Source: Acidobacteriota bacterium (GTDB lineage Bacteria > Acidobacteriota > Terriglobia > Terriglobales > Acidobacteriaceae). Taken from it: a stretch of DNA of 64,000 nucleotides. A model generated the notes under the pieces. It did no database searches. It saw only the letters and a program-made list of their open reading frames with translations, and was not told the origin of the DNA. Made by a program: the position numbers and the translations under genes. Every line of letters begins with the position of its first letter. Position 1 is the first letter of the stretch. Below are positions 48,826 through 58,006 of this stretch, piece after piece. The stretch lies in assembly GCA_021780075.1 (NCBI GenBank), contig JAJXZL010000005.1, forward strand, positions 310,001 to 374,000, given 5' to 3'.

Positions 48826-49782
48826 CTACTTCCCGTCTCCTGAAATGGGTGGGGTGAATGGCAGGCGAATTAGGATCGGACAGTCAACCTGATCGGCCTG
48901 GGCAATCTGCAGGAATAGTTTTTCCGACGATTCTTTGAAGTTGGGCCGGTCGAAAACAACTACGCCATCGGCGCGCGCTCCCGGCTCCAGGCGAGTCGCG
49001 CTCAGCCTGTAGTCCCGGATCTCCAGCTGATCCGAGATGATGCCTTTGCCCTCCTTGTTTTTCTTCTTCGTGGCCTTGCGCTCCGTGATTTGGATCTGTG
49101 GTGGAACAATCTCAACCGGCCGATCGGAGTTGTTGAGAATGGAGTAGGAGATCACAGTCTCGTTGTTCCACTGCCGCATGTCGCCAATCGAAGTCTCGAT
49201 TTGTTGGTCCTCCCATTTCGTCCACCTGGGAGCGTTTACGCTCTCCTGTTCGATGAACTCCTCGTCGAGGCTGGAATGCGGCACCGATCTCAAATCCGCG
49301 ACGGAGCCGCTCCCGTTGGGTACCGGGTCCTTCGCCGCTGCACGCGATAATTCCATGTCTGCGGGATCGGCGGCGATAAGAAAGCTTCGTGCGGTTCGAT
49401 AGACCAACAGGAAGTCCACGGGCTGGACCTGCTGCGAGGGGTCAGAGCCGTCGCTGACCAGTTCAAGCGTCACGTGCTGGCCGGATTTGGTCGCAATGAG
49501 AAGATTCGATTGCGCCGGCTCCTTGGTGATGGGCTTGACATAGACATACTCCGGCTCACCCTCGCTGTGCTCTGCCTTGAACTCGCTCGGACTGCCAAGG
49601 ATGACAGACGTGATCTCCTCCGGCATTTTGATCGTCGATTCGAACTCCGGTCGGAGATGCAGTACGGTCACCTCCCGCGGGTTGATGGCGATCGTCGCGA
49701 CGTGCGCCTCGACCGCCGCGTCGGTTGCGTTCAAGTGCAGTGTAATCAAGAAGGCGATGGGCAAAATCCAGCGGAATTTCAT
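48826..49782 (-). CDS. VirB9/TrbG-like secretion protein
   Basis: 318 residues with a signal peptide (FRWILPIAFLITLHLNATDA). Two beta-rich parts: TVLHLRPEFESTIKMPEEIT, then EPEYVYVKPITKEPAQSNLL as the N-terminal VirB9-like domain, and a C-terminal region with TVISYSILNNSDRPVEIVPP. The build matches the other VirB9-like protein at 32510, though sequences differ. It precedes VirB10 and follows VirB1, as in many T4SS operons. Start overlaps the VirB1 stop (ATGA). Confidence 0.7.
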   Translation of the reverse strand: MKFRWILPIAFLITLHLNATDAAVEAHVATIAINPREVTVLHLRPEFESTIKMPEEITSVILGSPSEFKAEHSEGEPEYVYVKPITKEPAQSNLLIATKSGQHVTLELVSDGSDPSQQVQPVDFLLVYRTARSFLIAADPADMELSRAAAKDPVPNGSGSVADLRSVPHSSLDEEFIEQESVNAPRWTKWEDQQIETSIGDMRQWNNETVISYSILNNSDRPVEIVPPQIQITERKATKKKNKEGKGIISDQLEIRDYRLSATRLEPGARADGVVVFDRPNFKESSEKLFLQIAQADQVDCPILIRLPFTPPISGDGK

Positions 49783-50258
49783 GGTGATGACCTCCTCGAT
49801 GGCCTGGCGGCCGGATACTTGCGATACAGGTAGTGCCGTCGCACGGCTTCGACGTAGGCCACAACTTCCGGGTCGCTGTACGACAGTCGCTTTCTGGAGA
49901 TGTCACGGTCGCCGGCATAGTAGGCCGCTGCGACCAGGCGCAAATCTCCGTGAAACTCCCACATCAGCACCGTGACATAACGAGTGCCTGCTGCAATGTT
50001 CTGCTCCACATTGAACGGTTCAAAGGCCCCGAAGCGGCGCGCGGTCTTTGGCATGAGTTGCATCAGCCCCATCGCCCCTTTGTTCGAAATCGCCTTGGGG
50101 TTCCATCCCGATTCAACGTCGATCAGGGCGGCGATCAACTCGGGCGGCACGCCGTAGTGAGCGGCATACTGGCGCACGAATCCCGCCGCTGCTGGGTCGG
50201 CCTGTGCAAAGACAAATCGCGGAATGACGAGTGCGAACAGAACCATCCATCGCTTCAT
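49779..50258 (-). CDS. virB1: VirB1-like lytic transglycosylase
   Basis: 159 residues. A signal peptide (MKRWMVLFALVIPRFVFAQA) is followed by an SLT domain: VPPELIAALIDVESGWNPKA with the catalytic Glu (about residue 49), then GAMGLMQLMPKTA, the family signature, and AAAYYAGDRDIS. The enzyme locally opens peptidoglycan so that the secretion channel can be built. It overlaps both neighbours by four bases. Confidence 0.88.
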   Translation of the reverse strand: MKRWMVLFALVIPRFVFAQADPAAAGFVRQYAAHYGVPPELIAALIDVESGWNPKAISNKGAMGLMQLMPKTARRFGAFEPFNVEQNIAAGTRYVTVLMWEFHGDLRLVAAAYYAGDRDISRKRLSYSDPEVVAYVEAVRRHYLYRKYPAARPSRRSSP

Positions 50259-51175
50259 GCGGCCGGTCCTCCAGAATGGGCAAGACTTTGCGCAAAGCGC
50301 GCGCCGTCGTCGAGCAGGCTCTTGAATCCCTCGCGGAGCAGAAGGTGCCGGCGGTCCTTCTCGGTCTTAGCCAAGAAGGGGAGAAGAACGTCGCGGTGCT
50401 CGGCCGTCACATGGTCGGTGCCGAGCAACTGCAAGGCGTTAGCGAAGTCGATCATCTCCGAAACGGATGGCGGCTTTTCAAGCGAATAGTTGCGGAATGA
50501 AAGCGCGATCCCGGCCATCTCGCGGTGAAAACCTTCCTCGGCCTTTGGCGTGCGGCTGGCGATGATCTCTGCCTCGCGCTCCGGCGTCGGGTGCTCGACG
50601 CGCACGTAGAGGCTGCGCCTCCGGATCGGGTCGCCCAATCTTCGTTCTTCGTTGCTGGTGAGGACAACGAAAGGGATGCTCTTTGCGTTGACGGTGCCGA
50701 ACTCGGGAATGGAGAGCTGCCAAGCGGATAGGATTTCCAGCAGCATAGCTTCGAAACCGTCATCCACCTTGTCCAATTCGTCAATGAGCAGCACGCAGGG
50801 CCGTTCGCATTCAAGGGCTCGCATCAGGGGTCCGGGACGAAAAAAGTCCCGCCCCTTGAGGTTCGCCTGGACGCTCTGCCAATCTTCTTGCTGGCCCTTC
50901 GAAAACTCCATATAGAGCCGTTGCAGGCCCTCGTCGAAGCGACCGATAGCCTTGTCCTCGGTGACGCCGCGGTAGCATTGCAGCCGCTCGACATGCGTGC
51001 CCGCCGCCGCTGCGACCGAGATTGCCAGCTGCGTTTTGCCGGAGCCCGCGGGCCCTTCGAGCAGCAGTGGCTTTTGCAGTCTGGCTGCAAGAAACACCAC
51101 CTGGGTCATCACCGAGTCGATGAAGTAGCCTGTTGCGGCCAGTTTGCCGGCGAGATCCGTGACCGACTCAAACAT
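50255..51175 (-). CDS. MoxR-like AAA+ ATPase in the T4SS operon
   Basis: 306 residues from the ATG at 51175 (GAGGG seven bases upstream); an ATG six bases earlier is also possible. Walker A is LEGPAGSGKTQLA (residues about 39-51), Walker B CVLLIDELDKVDDGF, sensor 1 FVVLTSNEERRLGDPIRRR including an Arg finger region. This is the MoxR/CbbQ type. MoxR ATPases usually have a VWA-domain partner for metal-centre assembly, but none is next to it. The coupling to VirB1 by ATGA puts it in the conjugation operon, which is unusual. Confidence 0.82.
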   Translation of the reverse strand: MFESVTDLAGKLAATGYFIDSVMTQVVFLAARLQKPLLLEGPAGSGKTQLAISVAAAAGTHVERLQCYRGVTEDKAIGRFDEGLQRLYMEFSKGQQEDWQSVQANLKGRDFFRPGPLMRALECERPCVLLIDELDKVDDGFEAMLLEILSAWQLSIPEFGTVNAKSIPFVVLTSNEERRLGDPIRRRSLYVRVEHPTPEREAEIIASRTPKAEEGFHREMAGIALSFRNYSLEKPPSVSEMIDFANALQLLGTDHVTAEHRDVLLPFLAKTEKDRRHLLLREGFKSLLDDGARFAQSLAHSGGPAA

Positions 51176-51449
51176 TGCCATGCCCTCGCGCTTCCGCCGC
51201 AATCGGCACCACGCCCTGCACGTATTCTTCGTTCCGGCTGCCAGGCCAAGCGCTTGATCTGAAGATCGCCTGGACCCAAACATTCACAAGCGAGCTCGCG
51301 CCGAGAACGGCGAGGAGCAGCGAGAGTCCGCGGTCCCAAATACCTCCTGGCCATGCCTCCCAGATCGTCACGCCGTAACGCAGAGCCTCCGCCGCATCGA
51401 GAATCGTCAGCAATGCCGCGATCACGAGATACCCAGTCCGCCCCCTCAT
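51168..51449 (-). CDS. Small membrane protein
   Basis: 93 residues from the ATG at 51449; GGAGG eight bases upstream supports it. Two hydrophobic helices (YLVIAALLTILDAAEAL and LSLLLAVLGASSLVNVWVQA), then a basic tail ending EARGHGNV. Its end overlaps the MoxR-like gene by eight bases. It is the first gene of this secretion unit. No family. Confidence 0.6.
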   Translation of the reverse strand: MRGRTGYLVIAALLTILDAAEALRYGVTIWEAWPGGIWDRGLSLLLAVLGASSLVNVWVQAIFRSSAWPGSRNEEYVQGVVPIAAEARGHGNV

Positions 51450-51543
51450 CTGGCCCTCCTCCAATGCGGAGACAGCATGGGGCGACTCTGGAATTCGGTC
51501 AAATCCGTGGCTCGCGGTAAGCGAGTGGTGCGGTTGCTGCGCG

Positions 51544-51777
51544 TCATGCCGAGATCGCCATCCGCCGGCGCGTGTCCGCCCGCGCAACGGCTCTGCGCCC
51601 GTTTCCGCCCGTTGGCAGCGCCTCAATCCATTCCGTAATGGCTTCGGGGCGATAACGAACCAGGGGGCCGACCTTGACGAACGGCGGACCCTCGCCGCGA
51701 AGCCGCCACCGTCGCAGGCAGGCCAGGCTGACCTGAATCTTCTCTGAGACCTGGGTTTCGTTCAGAAGTGACTCCAT
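51544..51777 (-). CDS. AlpA/excisionase-like helix-turn-helix protein
   Basis: 77 residues from the ATG at 51777, with AAGGAGGG four bases upstream. ESLLNETQVSEKIQVSLACL, then RRWRLRGEGPPFVKVGPLVR and YRPEAITEWI form the small MerR-like winged helix of excisionases and AlpA regulators ('lL...evae.l.vs..tl.rwr..G.gP.f.k.g..vrY...dl..wl'). Lying next to the integrase it is the natural candidate excisionase. Confidence 0.78.
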   Translation of the reverse strand: MESLLNETQVSEKIQVSLACLRRWRLRGEGPPFVKVGPLVRYRPEAITEWIEALPTGGNGRRAVARADTRRRMAISA

Positions 51778-51869
51778 CGCACCCTCCTTCTCGTTTCCGG
51801 TGATCGCTCGAAACCTGGCCGAGACTCTAGCCAAGGGCTGGGTCTCGGTCAAGTTGTCACGGTTGGGTT

Positions 51870-52961
51870 CTATTGGGATTGGGCATCGCCGGATTGTGAA
51901 GGGATCTTGCGTCCGGCGACGACCGCTTCGATGGCGGCCCGCTTCGCCTTCATGCGGATGTGGCTGTAGTGCTTGAGCATCTGGGGGTCGACGTGACCGG
52001 CGATCTCCATGATGATCTGGTCGCCGGCCCCGCTCTCGGCGAGCTCCGTGATGAGGGTATGCCGGTTGTCGTGCCAGCGGCCCTTTACCTTGGCCTTCGT
52101 CCGCACCGTCTTCCAGGCGGTTTTGAACGACGTGATATGCCGCGTCGGATCGGAAGGTCTGGGCTTGCCCCAGGGGAAGACATACCATTCGTCGCGGCTC
52201 TCTTTGAACTTTTTCTGGTACCGCACGCGATGGAGGAGCAGCGCTTCATACACTTCCGAGTTCAGAGGGACGATGCGCCCTTCGCCGGCCTCGCTCTTTG
52301 CTCTTCCCACCTGCACTGTCTTTGCCGTGAAGTTGATCTGGCCCCAGGTCAGCGTCTTGATTTCCGTATCTCGCAATCCGCCGTTGCGGGCCAGCATGTA
52401 GGCCGCATACATGTGGGGGCTGTGAGATTTGCTGGCCCTCGCTTCGAGCGAGCGGCTCTCCTCGGCGTCGAAGGCTTTGCCGATCTGTTTATGCACCCGC
52501 AGCTTGAGCTGTCTGTTCTTCTTGAGATGGGCGCGAATCACTTCTCCGGGGTCGCCCAGCATCTTGAGGAGGAAGCGCACCTCCTCGTTGATCGACTTGG
52601 GCGCCGCCTTCTCACGCAGCCGGTCCTCTTGATAGCCGAGCACGACCGCGTCGTTGATGTCGACGGCCAGCTTCGTGCCGAGCAAACGCGAGACATGGCC
52701 AAGCGCATACTCGGCAAAGGTGGCCGACCGGTAGCGAAGCCTGTAGCCGACGAGGTAATCGTCGATGATCTCCGCAAGCGTTCGAATGCGATTTTGGCGG
52801 ACTTGTTTGACGTTGTTGTAGCCGGCTTCGAGCTCCCGTCTGCGCTCCTGCTCCGCGCTCTTGGCGATGGTTTTCGATGTTGACCGGGAGGACTCCCGGA
52901 TCAGCTGGCCGGCAAAGGAGAATTGATACCACCAGATTCTGCCCCTTGGGAAAAGCGCCAT
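51870..52961 (-). CDS. int: ICE tyrosine integrase
   Basis: 363 residues from the ATG at 52961 (AGGAG six bases upstream). N-terminal part MALFPRGRIWWYQFSFAGQL is like the beta-strand arm-binding domain of phage/ICE integrases. The core-binding domain spans about residues 65-155. Catalytic residues: RNGGLRDTEIKTL (Arg), VGRAKSEAGEGRIVPL (Lys), WHDNRHTLITELAE (HxxR box as DNRH), IAGHVDPQMLKHYSHIR (His and Tyr). It lies next to the tRNA gene that forms the insertion site and is different from the RIT recombinases. Confidence 0.88.
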   Translation of the reverse strand: MALFPRGRIWWYQFSFAGQLIRESSRSTSKTIAKSAEQERRRELEAGYNNVKQVRQNRIRTLAEIIDDYLVGYRLRYRSATFAEYALGHVSRLLGTKLAVDINDAVVLGYQEDRLREKAAPKSINEEVRFLLKMLGDPGEVIRAHLKKNRQLKLRVHKQIGKAFDAEESRSLEARASKSHSPHMYAAYMLARNGGLRDTEIKTLTWGQINFTAKTVQVGRAKSEAGEGRIVPLNSEVYEALLLHRVRYQKKFKESRDEWYVFPWGKPRPSDPTRHITSFKTAWKTVRTKAKVKGRWHDNRHTLITELAESGAGDQIIMEIAGHVDPQMLKHYSHIRMKAKRAAIEAVVAGRKIPSQSGDAQSQ

Positions 52962-53253
52962 ATTCCACTCCTGGATCTCGGTTGGGCGCGCCGACTGTGC
53001 GGCGCGCGACTGAAGATTCAGGCGCGGACGAAATTCGATCAAATTCAGAATGCCGAAAATGGCCACACCGGGAAGGGTGGTTTTACGGCGTCAGATTGGA
53101 GGCTGGGAGTCGTCTGAGGAGGGGATCGACAACTAAGCTCGATTGCTATGGATTAGCACTCGGTTTTGAAGGAGCAGGTACACAAAATCGTACACAGTTG
53201 GCACTTTTTTGAGGATTTCTGCTCGTCTTAAGTTCGCTAAGTTGTTGATTTGA

Positions 53254-53330
<77 letters not shown>

Positions 53331-53452
53331 TGTCTGGCGCTTGATTGTCCTCTATCAAATTATCAGACTGGGAGGGCTGCGTCAAAATGGGCCCGCGAGT
53401 GCGTCGGGGCGGTGCTGGCGATAGGATAGAAGCAGCCCAAAGAGGAGGCGCA

Positions 53453-54031
53453 ATGTCCCGTATCAGCCGGCTGGACCGCAGCGAAGTAACGCCCGATATG
53501 GCAGCGCTCTACGACAAGGCGTTTGCTCAGCGCGGCAACGTGCCCAACATGTTTCGCGTGATGGCACACCGGCCCGAAATTTTTGCCACCATGCAGGCGC
53601 ACTTTGCCGCCGTGCTGAACACGGGCACCGTTCCGACGAAGCTGAAGGAGTTAATTATCGTTCGTACCAGCCAGGTGAACGAAACGCCCTGCTGCCTGGC
53701 CAGCCACACGATTCTGGCCAGAAATTTGGGGTGGACCGATGAGCAACTTGCGCATCTGGCGGAGTGGCGGGAACGCAGCGACTTTTCTCCCTCAGAAAAG
53801 GCCGCACTTCACCTCGCAGAGACCGTGACCCGCGATCCGCACGCCGTGACCGACGAACAATTTGCGGAGTTACGCAACTTCTACTCCGAGGGTGAGATTG
53901 TGGAACTGCTCTGCGCCATTGGCCTCTTCAACTATTTCAACCGCTTCAACAACGCACTGCTGATGGAGCCCACCAAGCCGGGTGAAGGCGGCTGCGCGAC
54001 GCCAGCGGCAGAAGCAACGATGGCCCGCTGA
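53453..54031 (+). CDS. AhpD/carboxymuconolactone decarboxylase-family protein
   Basis: 192 residues from the ATG at 53453 (GAGGAGG six bases upstream). DMAALYDKAFAQRGNVPNMF, then LKELIIVRTSQVNETPCCLASHTILA, which matches the family's 'kelvilrvs.ln.c.YC...H' site. Here the two Cys are adjacent (PCCLASH) where typical AhpD has CxxC, so the redox pair may be altered. First chromosomal gene right of the tRNA. Probably a peroxidase-related protein. Confidence 0.72.
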   Translation: MSRISRLDRSEVTPDMAALYDKAFAQRGNVPNMFRVMAHRPEIFATMQAHFAAVLNTGTVPTKLKELIIVRTSQVNETPCCLASHTILARNLGWTDEQLAHLAEWRERSDFSPSEKAALHLAETVTRDPHAVTDEQFAELRNFYSEGEIVELLCAIGLFNYFNRFNNALLMEPTKPGEGGCATPAAEATMAR

Positions 54032-54084
54032 GTTCCCCGCCCTGCCTGGCCGAAATTTCCCCACCGAGGAGCTTAACTTTACAC

Positions 54085-54678
54085 ATGAGACTGCAACTGC
54101 CCGCCGGCGTCTTCCGCGCCTATCTGTTTGACTGCGATGGCACCATCGCGGACTCCATGCCGCTCCACTACGTTGCGTGGAAAAAGTCGCTTGCGGAATG
54201 GAACTGCGAGTTTGCCGAGGAGCTTTTCTATGCCTGGGGAGGGCGGCCGGTTTCGGAAATCATCGCCTCGCTGAACGAGCAACACGGGCTGGCCATGCCT
54301 GTGGAAGCTGTCGCCAAGCGTAAGGAGAGCCTTTACTACGAACAACTGCCGCAACTCAAAGCCGTCCCCGAGGTGGTGGAGCACATCGATGCGCAGCATG
54401 GCAGGATTCCGCTTGCCGTAGTGTCGGGCAGCCGGCGCAATTCGGTGGTGGGCTCGCTCACTACGCTCAAACTGCTGGACAAGTTTGAGACGCTTGTCTG
54501 CGCGGAGGACTACACAAACGGGAAGCCTGCGCCGGACGGATTTTTACTGGCGGCTGAACGGCTGGGCATTGCGCCGGAAGATTGCCTGGTATTTGAAGAC
54601 ACCGATATGGGGATTGAAGCAGCTTCCGCTGCAGGCATGGCTTCGGTCAGAGTTCCCCAACCGTGGGAAAGAAACTGA
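54085..54678 (+). CDS. HAD-family phosphatase (beta-phosphoglucomutase-like)
   Basis: 197 residues. Motif I is LFDCDGTIADS (residues about 14-24) with the nucleophilic Asp, motif II LAVVSGSRRNS, motif III TNGKPAPDGFLLAA, motif IV VFEDTDMGIEAASAAGM. A helical cap lies between motifs I and II. These are the marks of subfamily IA sugar-phosphate phosphatases and mutases. Substrate unknown. It is followed by the GT-C gene at 54740. Confidence 0.85.
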   Translation: MRLQLPAGVFRAYLFDCDGTIADSMPLHYVAWKKSLAEWNCEFAEELFYAWGGRPVSEIIASLNEQHGLAMPVEAVAKRKESLYYEQLPQLKAVPEVVEHIDAQHGRIPLAVVSGSRRNSVVGSLTTLKLLDKFETLVCAEDYTNGKPAPDGFLLAAERLGIAPEDCLVFEDTDMGIEAASAAGMASVRVPQPWERN

Positions 54679-54739
54679 GGAACTGCCCCCTGCCCTTTCG
54701 CGTATCCTTTTCGAAGGAAGAAACGAGCGCAGGATCCGC

Positions 54740-56269
54740 ATGTTTCCCCAAGAGTTTGACCAGAGATTAGAGCAGAGCAAAGCGCGAGGATACGCTGATC
54801 TAGCAGTGTTGCTGTCTATCGCCGCAGTCGTTGCGGCGGTACACCTGATGACCAACGGTCGCTACGGCCTTCACCGCGATGAGTTGCAATTCCTGAGCGA
54901 CGCGCGCCATCTGGACTGGGGATTCGTCGCCTATCCGCCACTGACGCCTTTTCTTGAGCACATCAGCCTCGCTGCCTTTGGCCTGTCGATAGTCGGCTTG
55001 CGACTCTTCTCCGTGATCGCGCAGGCCGCCGTCATTGTGGTCACCGGCCTGATGGCGCGCGAACTCGGCGCCGGGCGAGTTGCTCAGGTCACCGCCGCGC
55101 TTGCTGTTGTGCTATCGCCGCTGTCACTTTTCAACGGCACGGAATTCCAATACACCAGCTTCGATTACCTGTGGTGGGTGTTGATCGCCTACTGCACGGT
55201 TCGCCTGCTGAAATCGGAGAATCCGCGCTGGTGGCTGGCGATTGGCGCCGTAGTTGGACTCGGCCTGCTGACCAAATACTCCATCATTTTTTTCATCGCC
55301 GGAATTCTGGGCGGGGTTGTGCTCACGAACGCAAGGCGGTACTTGAAGAGCGGCTGGTTCTGGGGCGGCATCGCGCTGGCGCTGCTTATCTTTCTGCCCA
55401 ACTTTCTCTGGCTCGTGCGGCACGACTTCATCTCCTACCACTTCCTGCAGCACATTCACAAACGCGATGTGGGCAATGGACGCGCGGACGGCTTTCTGCG
55501 CGACCAGGTGCTCGTCTGCATCAATGTGTTCGCAGCTCCGCTGGCGCTTACCGGCCTGGTGTTTTATCTGCGCGACCAGCGCTACAGGATGCTGGGCTGG
55601 ATGTATCTGATTCCCATCGCACTTTTTTATTTTGCCAAGGGCCGCGGCTACTATACGGCGGCAGCGTATCCCATGCTGCTGGCCGCGGGTGCGGCAGGCG
55701 GTGAGCGCGTTCTGGCGTTGCTGAGCGCACGCAGCCGACGCATCATCACTGCGGTCTTCATCGGCGGGCTGGCCGCATGCGGAGCGTACGTTTGCGCGCT
55801 GGTGTTGCCTCTAGCGACCTCGGGACCGCTGCGCGATTTTGCGCTGAAGAATAATGGCGAATTGCGCGAGGAGATGGGTTGGAACGAGCTCGTCAAAACG
55901 GTCGCCGGGATTCGCGACTCGCTACCCGCGGAGCAGCAGGCGAGCCTCGGCGTCCTGGTGGGCAACTACGGCGAGCAAGGCGCGATTGAAATGCTTGGCA
56001 CGGCGTACCACTTGCCGCAGCCCATCAGCATGACCAACTCAGCATGGCTGCGCGGCTACCCCACACCGCCGCCGAATACGCTCATCGTGGTGGGGTTTTC
56101 ACGTGAAAGCGCCGACCGAGCCTTCACCGGCTGCCGATTGGCCGGGCATAATGGCAATGCTTTCGGTGTTAAAAACGAGGAGAGCCAAGATCATCCTGAC
56201 ATCTTTGTCTGCGGCCCTCCACGCAAGCCATGGCCCGTGTTCTGGCAGGACTACCAGAACTTCGGATGA
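54740..56269 (+). CDS. GT-C family (PMT/ArnT-like) glycosyltransferase
   Basis: 509 residues from the ATG at 54740; the frame is open upstream through the HAD gene but that is a shadow. The first periplasmic loop YGLHRDELQFLSDARHLDWG, then YPPLTPFLEHIS carries the acidic residues of GT39/GT83 enzymes. Some ten hydrophobic helices follow, ending in a periplasmic C-terminal domain. Such proteins move sugars from polyprenyl donors to lipids or proteins on the outer face of the inner membrane. Acceptor unknown. Confidence 0.78.
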   Translation: MFPQEFDQRLEQSKARGYADLAVLLSIAAVVAAVHLMTNGRYGLHRDELQFLSDARHLDWGFVAYPPLTPFLEHISLAAFGLSIVGLRLFSVIAQAAVIVVTGLMARELGAGRVAQVTAALAVVLSPLSLFNGTEFQYTSFDYLWWVLIAYCTVRLLKSENPRWWLAIGAVVGLGLLTKYSIIFFIAGILGGVVLTNARRYLKSGWFWGGIALALLIFLPNFLWLVRHDFISYHFLQHIHKRDVGNGRADGFLRDQVLVCINVFAAPLALTGLVFYLRDQRYRMLGWMYLIPIALFYFAKGRGYYTAAAYPMLLAAGAAGGERVLALLSARSRRIITAVFIGGLAACGAYVCALVLPLATSGPLRDFALKNNGELREEMGWNELVKTVAGIRDSLPAEQQASLGVLVGNYGEQGAIEMLGTAYHLPQPISMTNSAWLRGYPTPPPNTLIVVGFSRESADRAFTGCRLAGHNGNAFGVKNEESQDHPDIFVCGPPRKPWPVFWQDYQNFG

Positions 56270-56285
56270 GGCTTGCGCGCGGCAA

Positions 56286-57086
56286 TCAGTACAACAGGAC
56301 AGCAACGCGGTAGGCCGTGAAGGTGCCGTCGACACCCTGCGCAGCGCAACTGCCGACGGATGCGCTGCGATAGCGACGCGTGGCAAGCTTCTCCTCGAGC
56401 GCCTCCGGCAAACGCGACAGGCTAGAGTCCTGCCAGCGCATCACAAAGTGCGCCTGCAATCCGTTGCGCGAAGACGGAATTCCGGAATCCGTGGCGCAAG
56501 CTGCCCGCGCCTGTGAGGAGTCGGCAACGATTGAAACGCCTTTTGACCGCAGCATCTGCGCTACTTGAGCCTCAACCTGCGAATGCGAAAGCGAGGCTAC
56601 GTTGTGGGAGTAATCCGCCGTGGCATACAGCACTCCGCGAATGGCTACAACGGCAATGCCGACGCGATTCACTTTTGGATTAAGCAGGTTGGAGCGGTGG
56701 CCCGGGGAGTGCATCCACTCATCATGGATCTCGGCGGGCGAGGAGCCGACAGCCACGTTCTCTTCAATCAGATCAAAGTGCGCACCTGCCTGCCCCGTGC
56801 GGTTCGCAAGATCCGGTTCGCCGCCGTAGCGGTGGGAAATTGGACCTTCAGTGGCCATGAGTAAGCAATGCTGGCGCGCTGCGGCGGCCAGCGATGGATC
56901 CCAGCGCAGCGGCCCCGCTCCGGAGTGCGCCCGGGCGTTATTGGCCAGCGCAAGCAACTGCTCTGCCGCGGCGGGCATAAGACGGCCAGCGCCTTGTTGC
57001 GCGCTCGACAACCCCTGCGCTCGTGCCCCGGTTACGGCGACAACCAGCGCAAGACATAAAACCACACCCACTCGCACTCTATCCAT
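56286..57086 (-). CDS. CAP/SCP-domain secreted protein
   Basis: 266 residues. A signal peptide (VGVVLCLALVVAVTGARA) is followed by a CAP domain: LLALANNARAHSGAGPLRWD, LAAAARQHCLLMATEGPISH, LIEENVAVGSSPAEIHDEWM, SPGHRSNLLNPKVNRVGIAV, in the usual order with the His/Glu/Glu/His cavity residues. About 90 residues after it are not assigned. Function of bacterial CAP proteins is not settled. It is convergent with the glycosyltransferase gene. Confidence 0.85.
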   Translation of the reverse strand: MDRVRVGVVLCLALVVAVTGARAQGLSSAQQGAGRLMPAAAEQLLALANNARAHSGAGPLRWDPSLAAAARQHCLLMATEGPISHRYGGEPDLANRTGQAGAHFDLIEENVAVGSSPAEIHDEWMHSPGHRSNLLNPKVNRVGIAVVAIRGVLYATADYSHNVASLSHSQVEAQVAQMLRSKGVSIVADSSQARAACATDSGIPSSRNGLQAHFVMRWQDSSLSRLPEALEEKLATRRYRSASVGSCAAQGVDGTFTAYRVAVLLY

Positions 57087-57138
57087 TTCTCTTTCAACAC
57101 TACTCTACTGCCACTGTCACGGTATTCTTGCTGTGCTC

Positions 57139-57999
57139 ATGTCTTTATCTTCTGCAAGCCTGTTCAGCAAATTCATCCGCCGCCAACCGCTGGCACTGGT
57201 GGGCGTGATGCTGCTTGCAGCTTTTGTCGTTGGCGGACTGGCCGCGCCGTGGCTTGCTCCTTGCAATCCGGCAGCCATTGATCTTGTGCATCGCCTTGAA
57301 GGCCCCTCAGCAGCACACCCGGCTGGAACTGACGAACTGGGCCGCGATACGCTCTCTCGACTTTTATGGGGTGCGCGTCTTTCGCTCGCTGTCTCTGTGA
57401 GCGTGGTTGCTGTATCGCTGGTCCTGGGACTGACTTTGGGTGGTCTCGCCGGCTACCTCGGCGGCTGGATCGACATGGCGCTTACGACTTTTGCGATGAA
57501 CACATTTCTGGCTCTACCTGGAATCCTGCTGGCCATCGCTTTTGCCGCTTTCCTCGGGCCGGGGTTTACCAACTTGATTCTGGCGCTGGCCATCGGAGGA
57601 TGGGCAGGCTATGCGCGCCTGGTGCGCGCGCAGGTGATGGCGGTGCGCGAGCGCGAGTACGTCGATGCGGCGCGCGCCCTGGGTGCAAGCGGCCTGCGCA
57701 TCTTCTTTCGCCACATCCTGCCCAACATCGTGCAGCCGATACTTGTACAGGCGGCTATAGGCATGGCTGGCGTGATTCTTGCGGAGGCCACACTTTCGTT
57801 CCTGGGCCTTGGAATTCCAGCGCCCGCGCCGAGTTGGGGCGCGATGCTCAACGATGCCAGGCTGCATCTGTTCGACTCGCCTCGCCTCGTGCTCTTCCCT
57901 GCTGCGGCCGTAGCGGGCGCCGTGCTCGGCTTCAACTTTTTGGGAGATGCGCTGCGTGATCAACTTGACCCTCGCACGCGGCTCGAAATCGAGATATGA
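57139..57999 (+). CDS. ABC transporter permease (DppC/OppC-like)
   Basis: 286 residues from the ATG at 57139. An N-terminal helix (RRQPLALVGVMLLAAFVVGG) and GTDELGRDTLSRLLWGARLS, the typical DppC periplasmic loop, are followed by five further helices and the cytoplasmic EAA loop AARALGASGLRIFFRHILPN. It pairs by family with the DppB-like gene at 59006, but that lies on the other strand with two genes between. No ATPase or binding-protein gene is adjacent in this window. Confidence 0.85.
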   Translation: MSLSSASLFSKFIRRQPLALVGVMLLAAFVVGGLAAPWLAPCNPAAIDLVHRLEGPSAAHPAGTDELGRDTLSRLLWGARLSLAVSVSVVAVSLVLGLTLGGLAGYLGGWIDMALTTFAMNTFLALPGILLAIAFAAFLGPGFTNLILALAIGGWAGYARLVRAQVMAVREREYVDAARALGASGLRIFFRHILPNIVQPILVQAAIGMAGVILAEATLSFLGLGIPAPAPSWGAMLNDARLHLFDSPRLVLFPAAAVAGAVLGFNFLGDALRDQLDPRTRLEIEI

Positions 58000-58006
58000 T
58001 GCTGCC

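Noticed and set aside
51960-52883. Plus-strand 307-residue open frame
   Set aside because: Shadow of the integrase gene; catalytic motifs of the integrase are on the minus strand.
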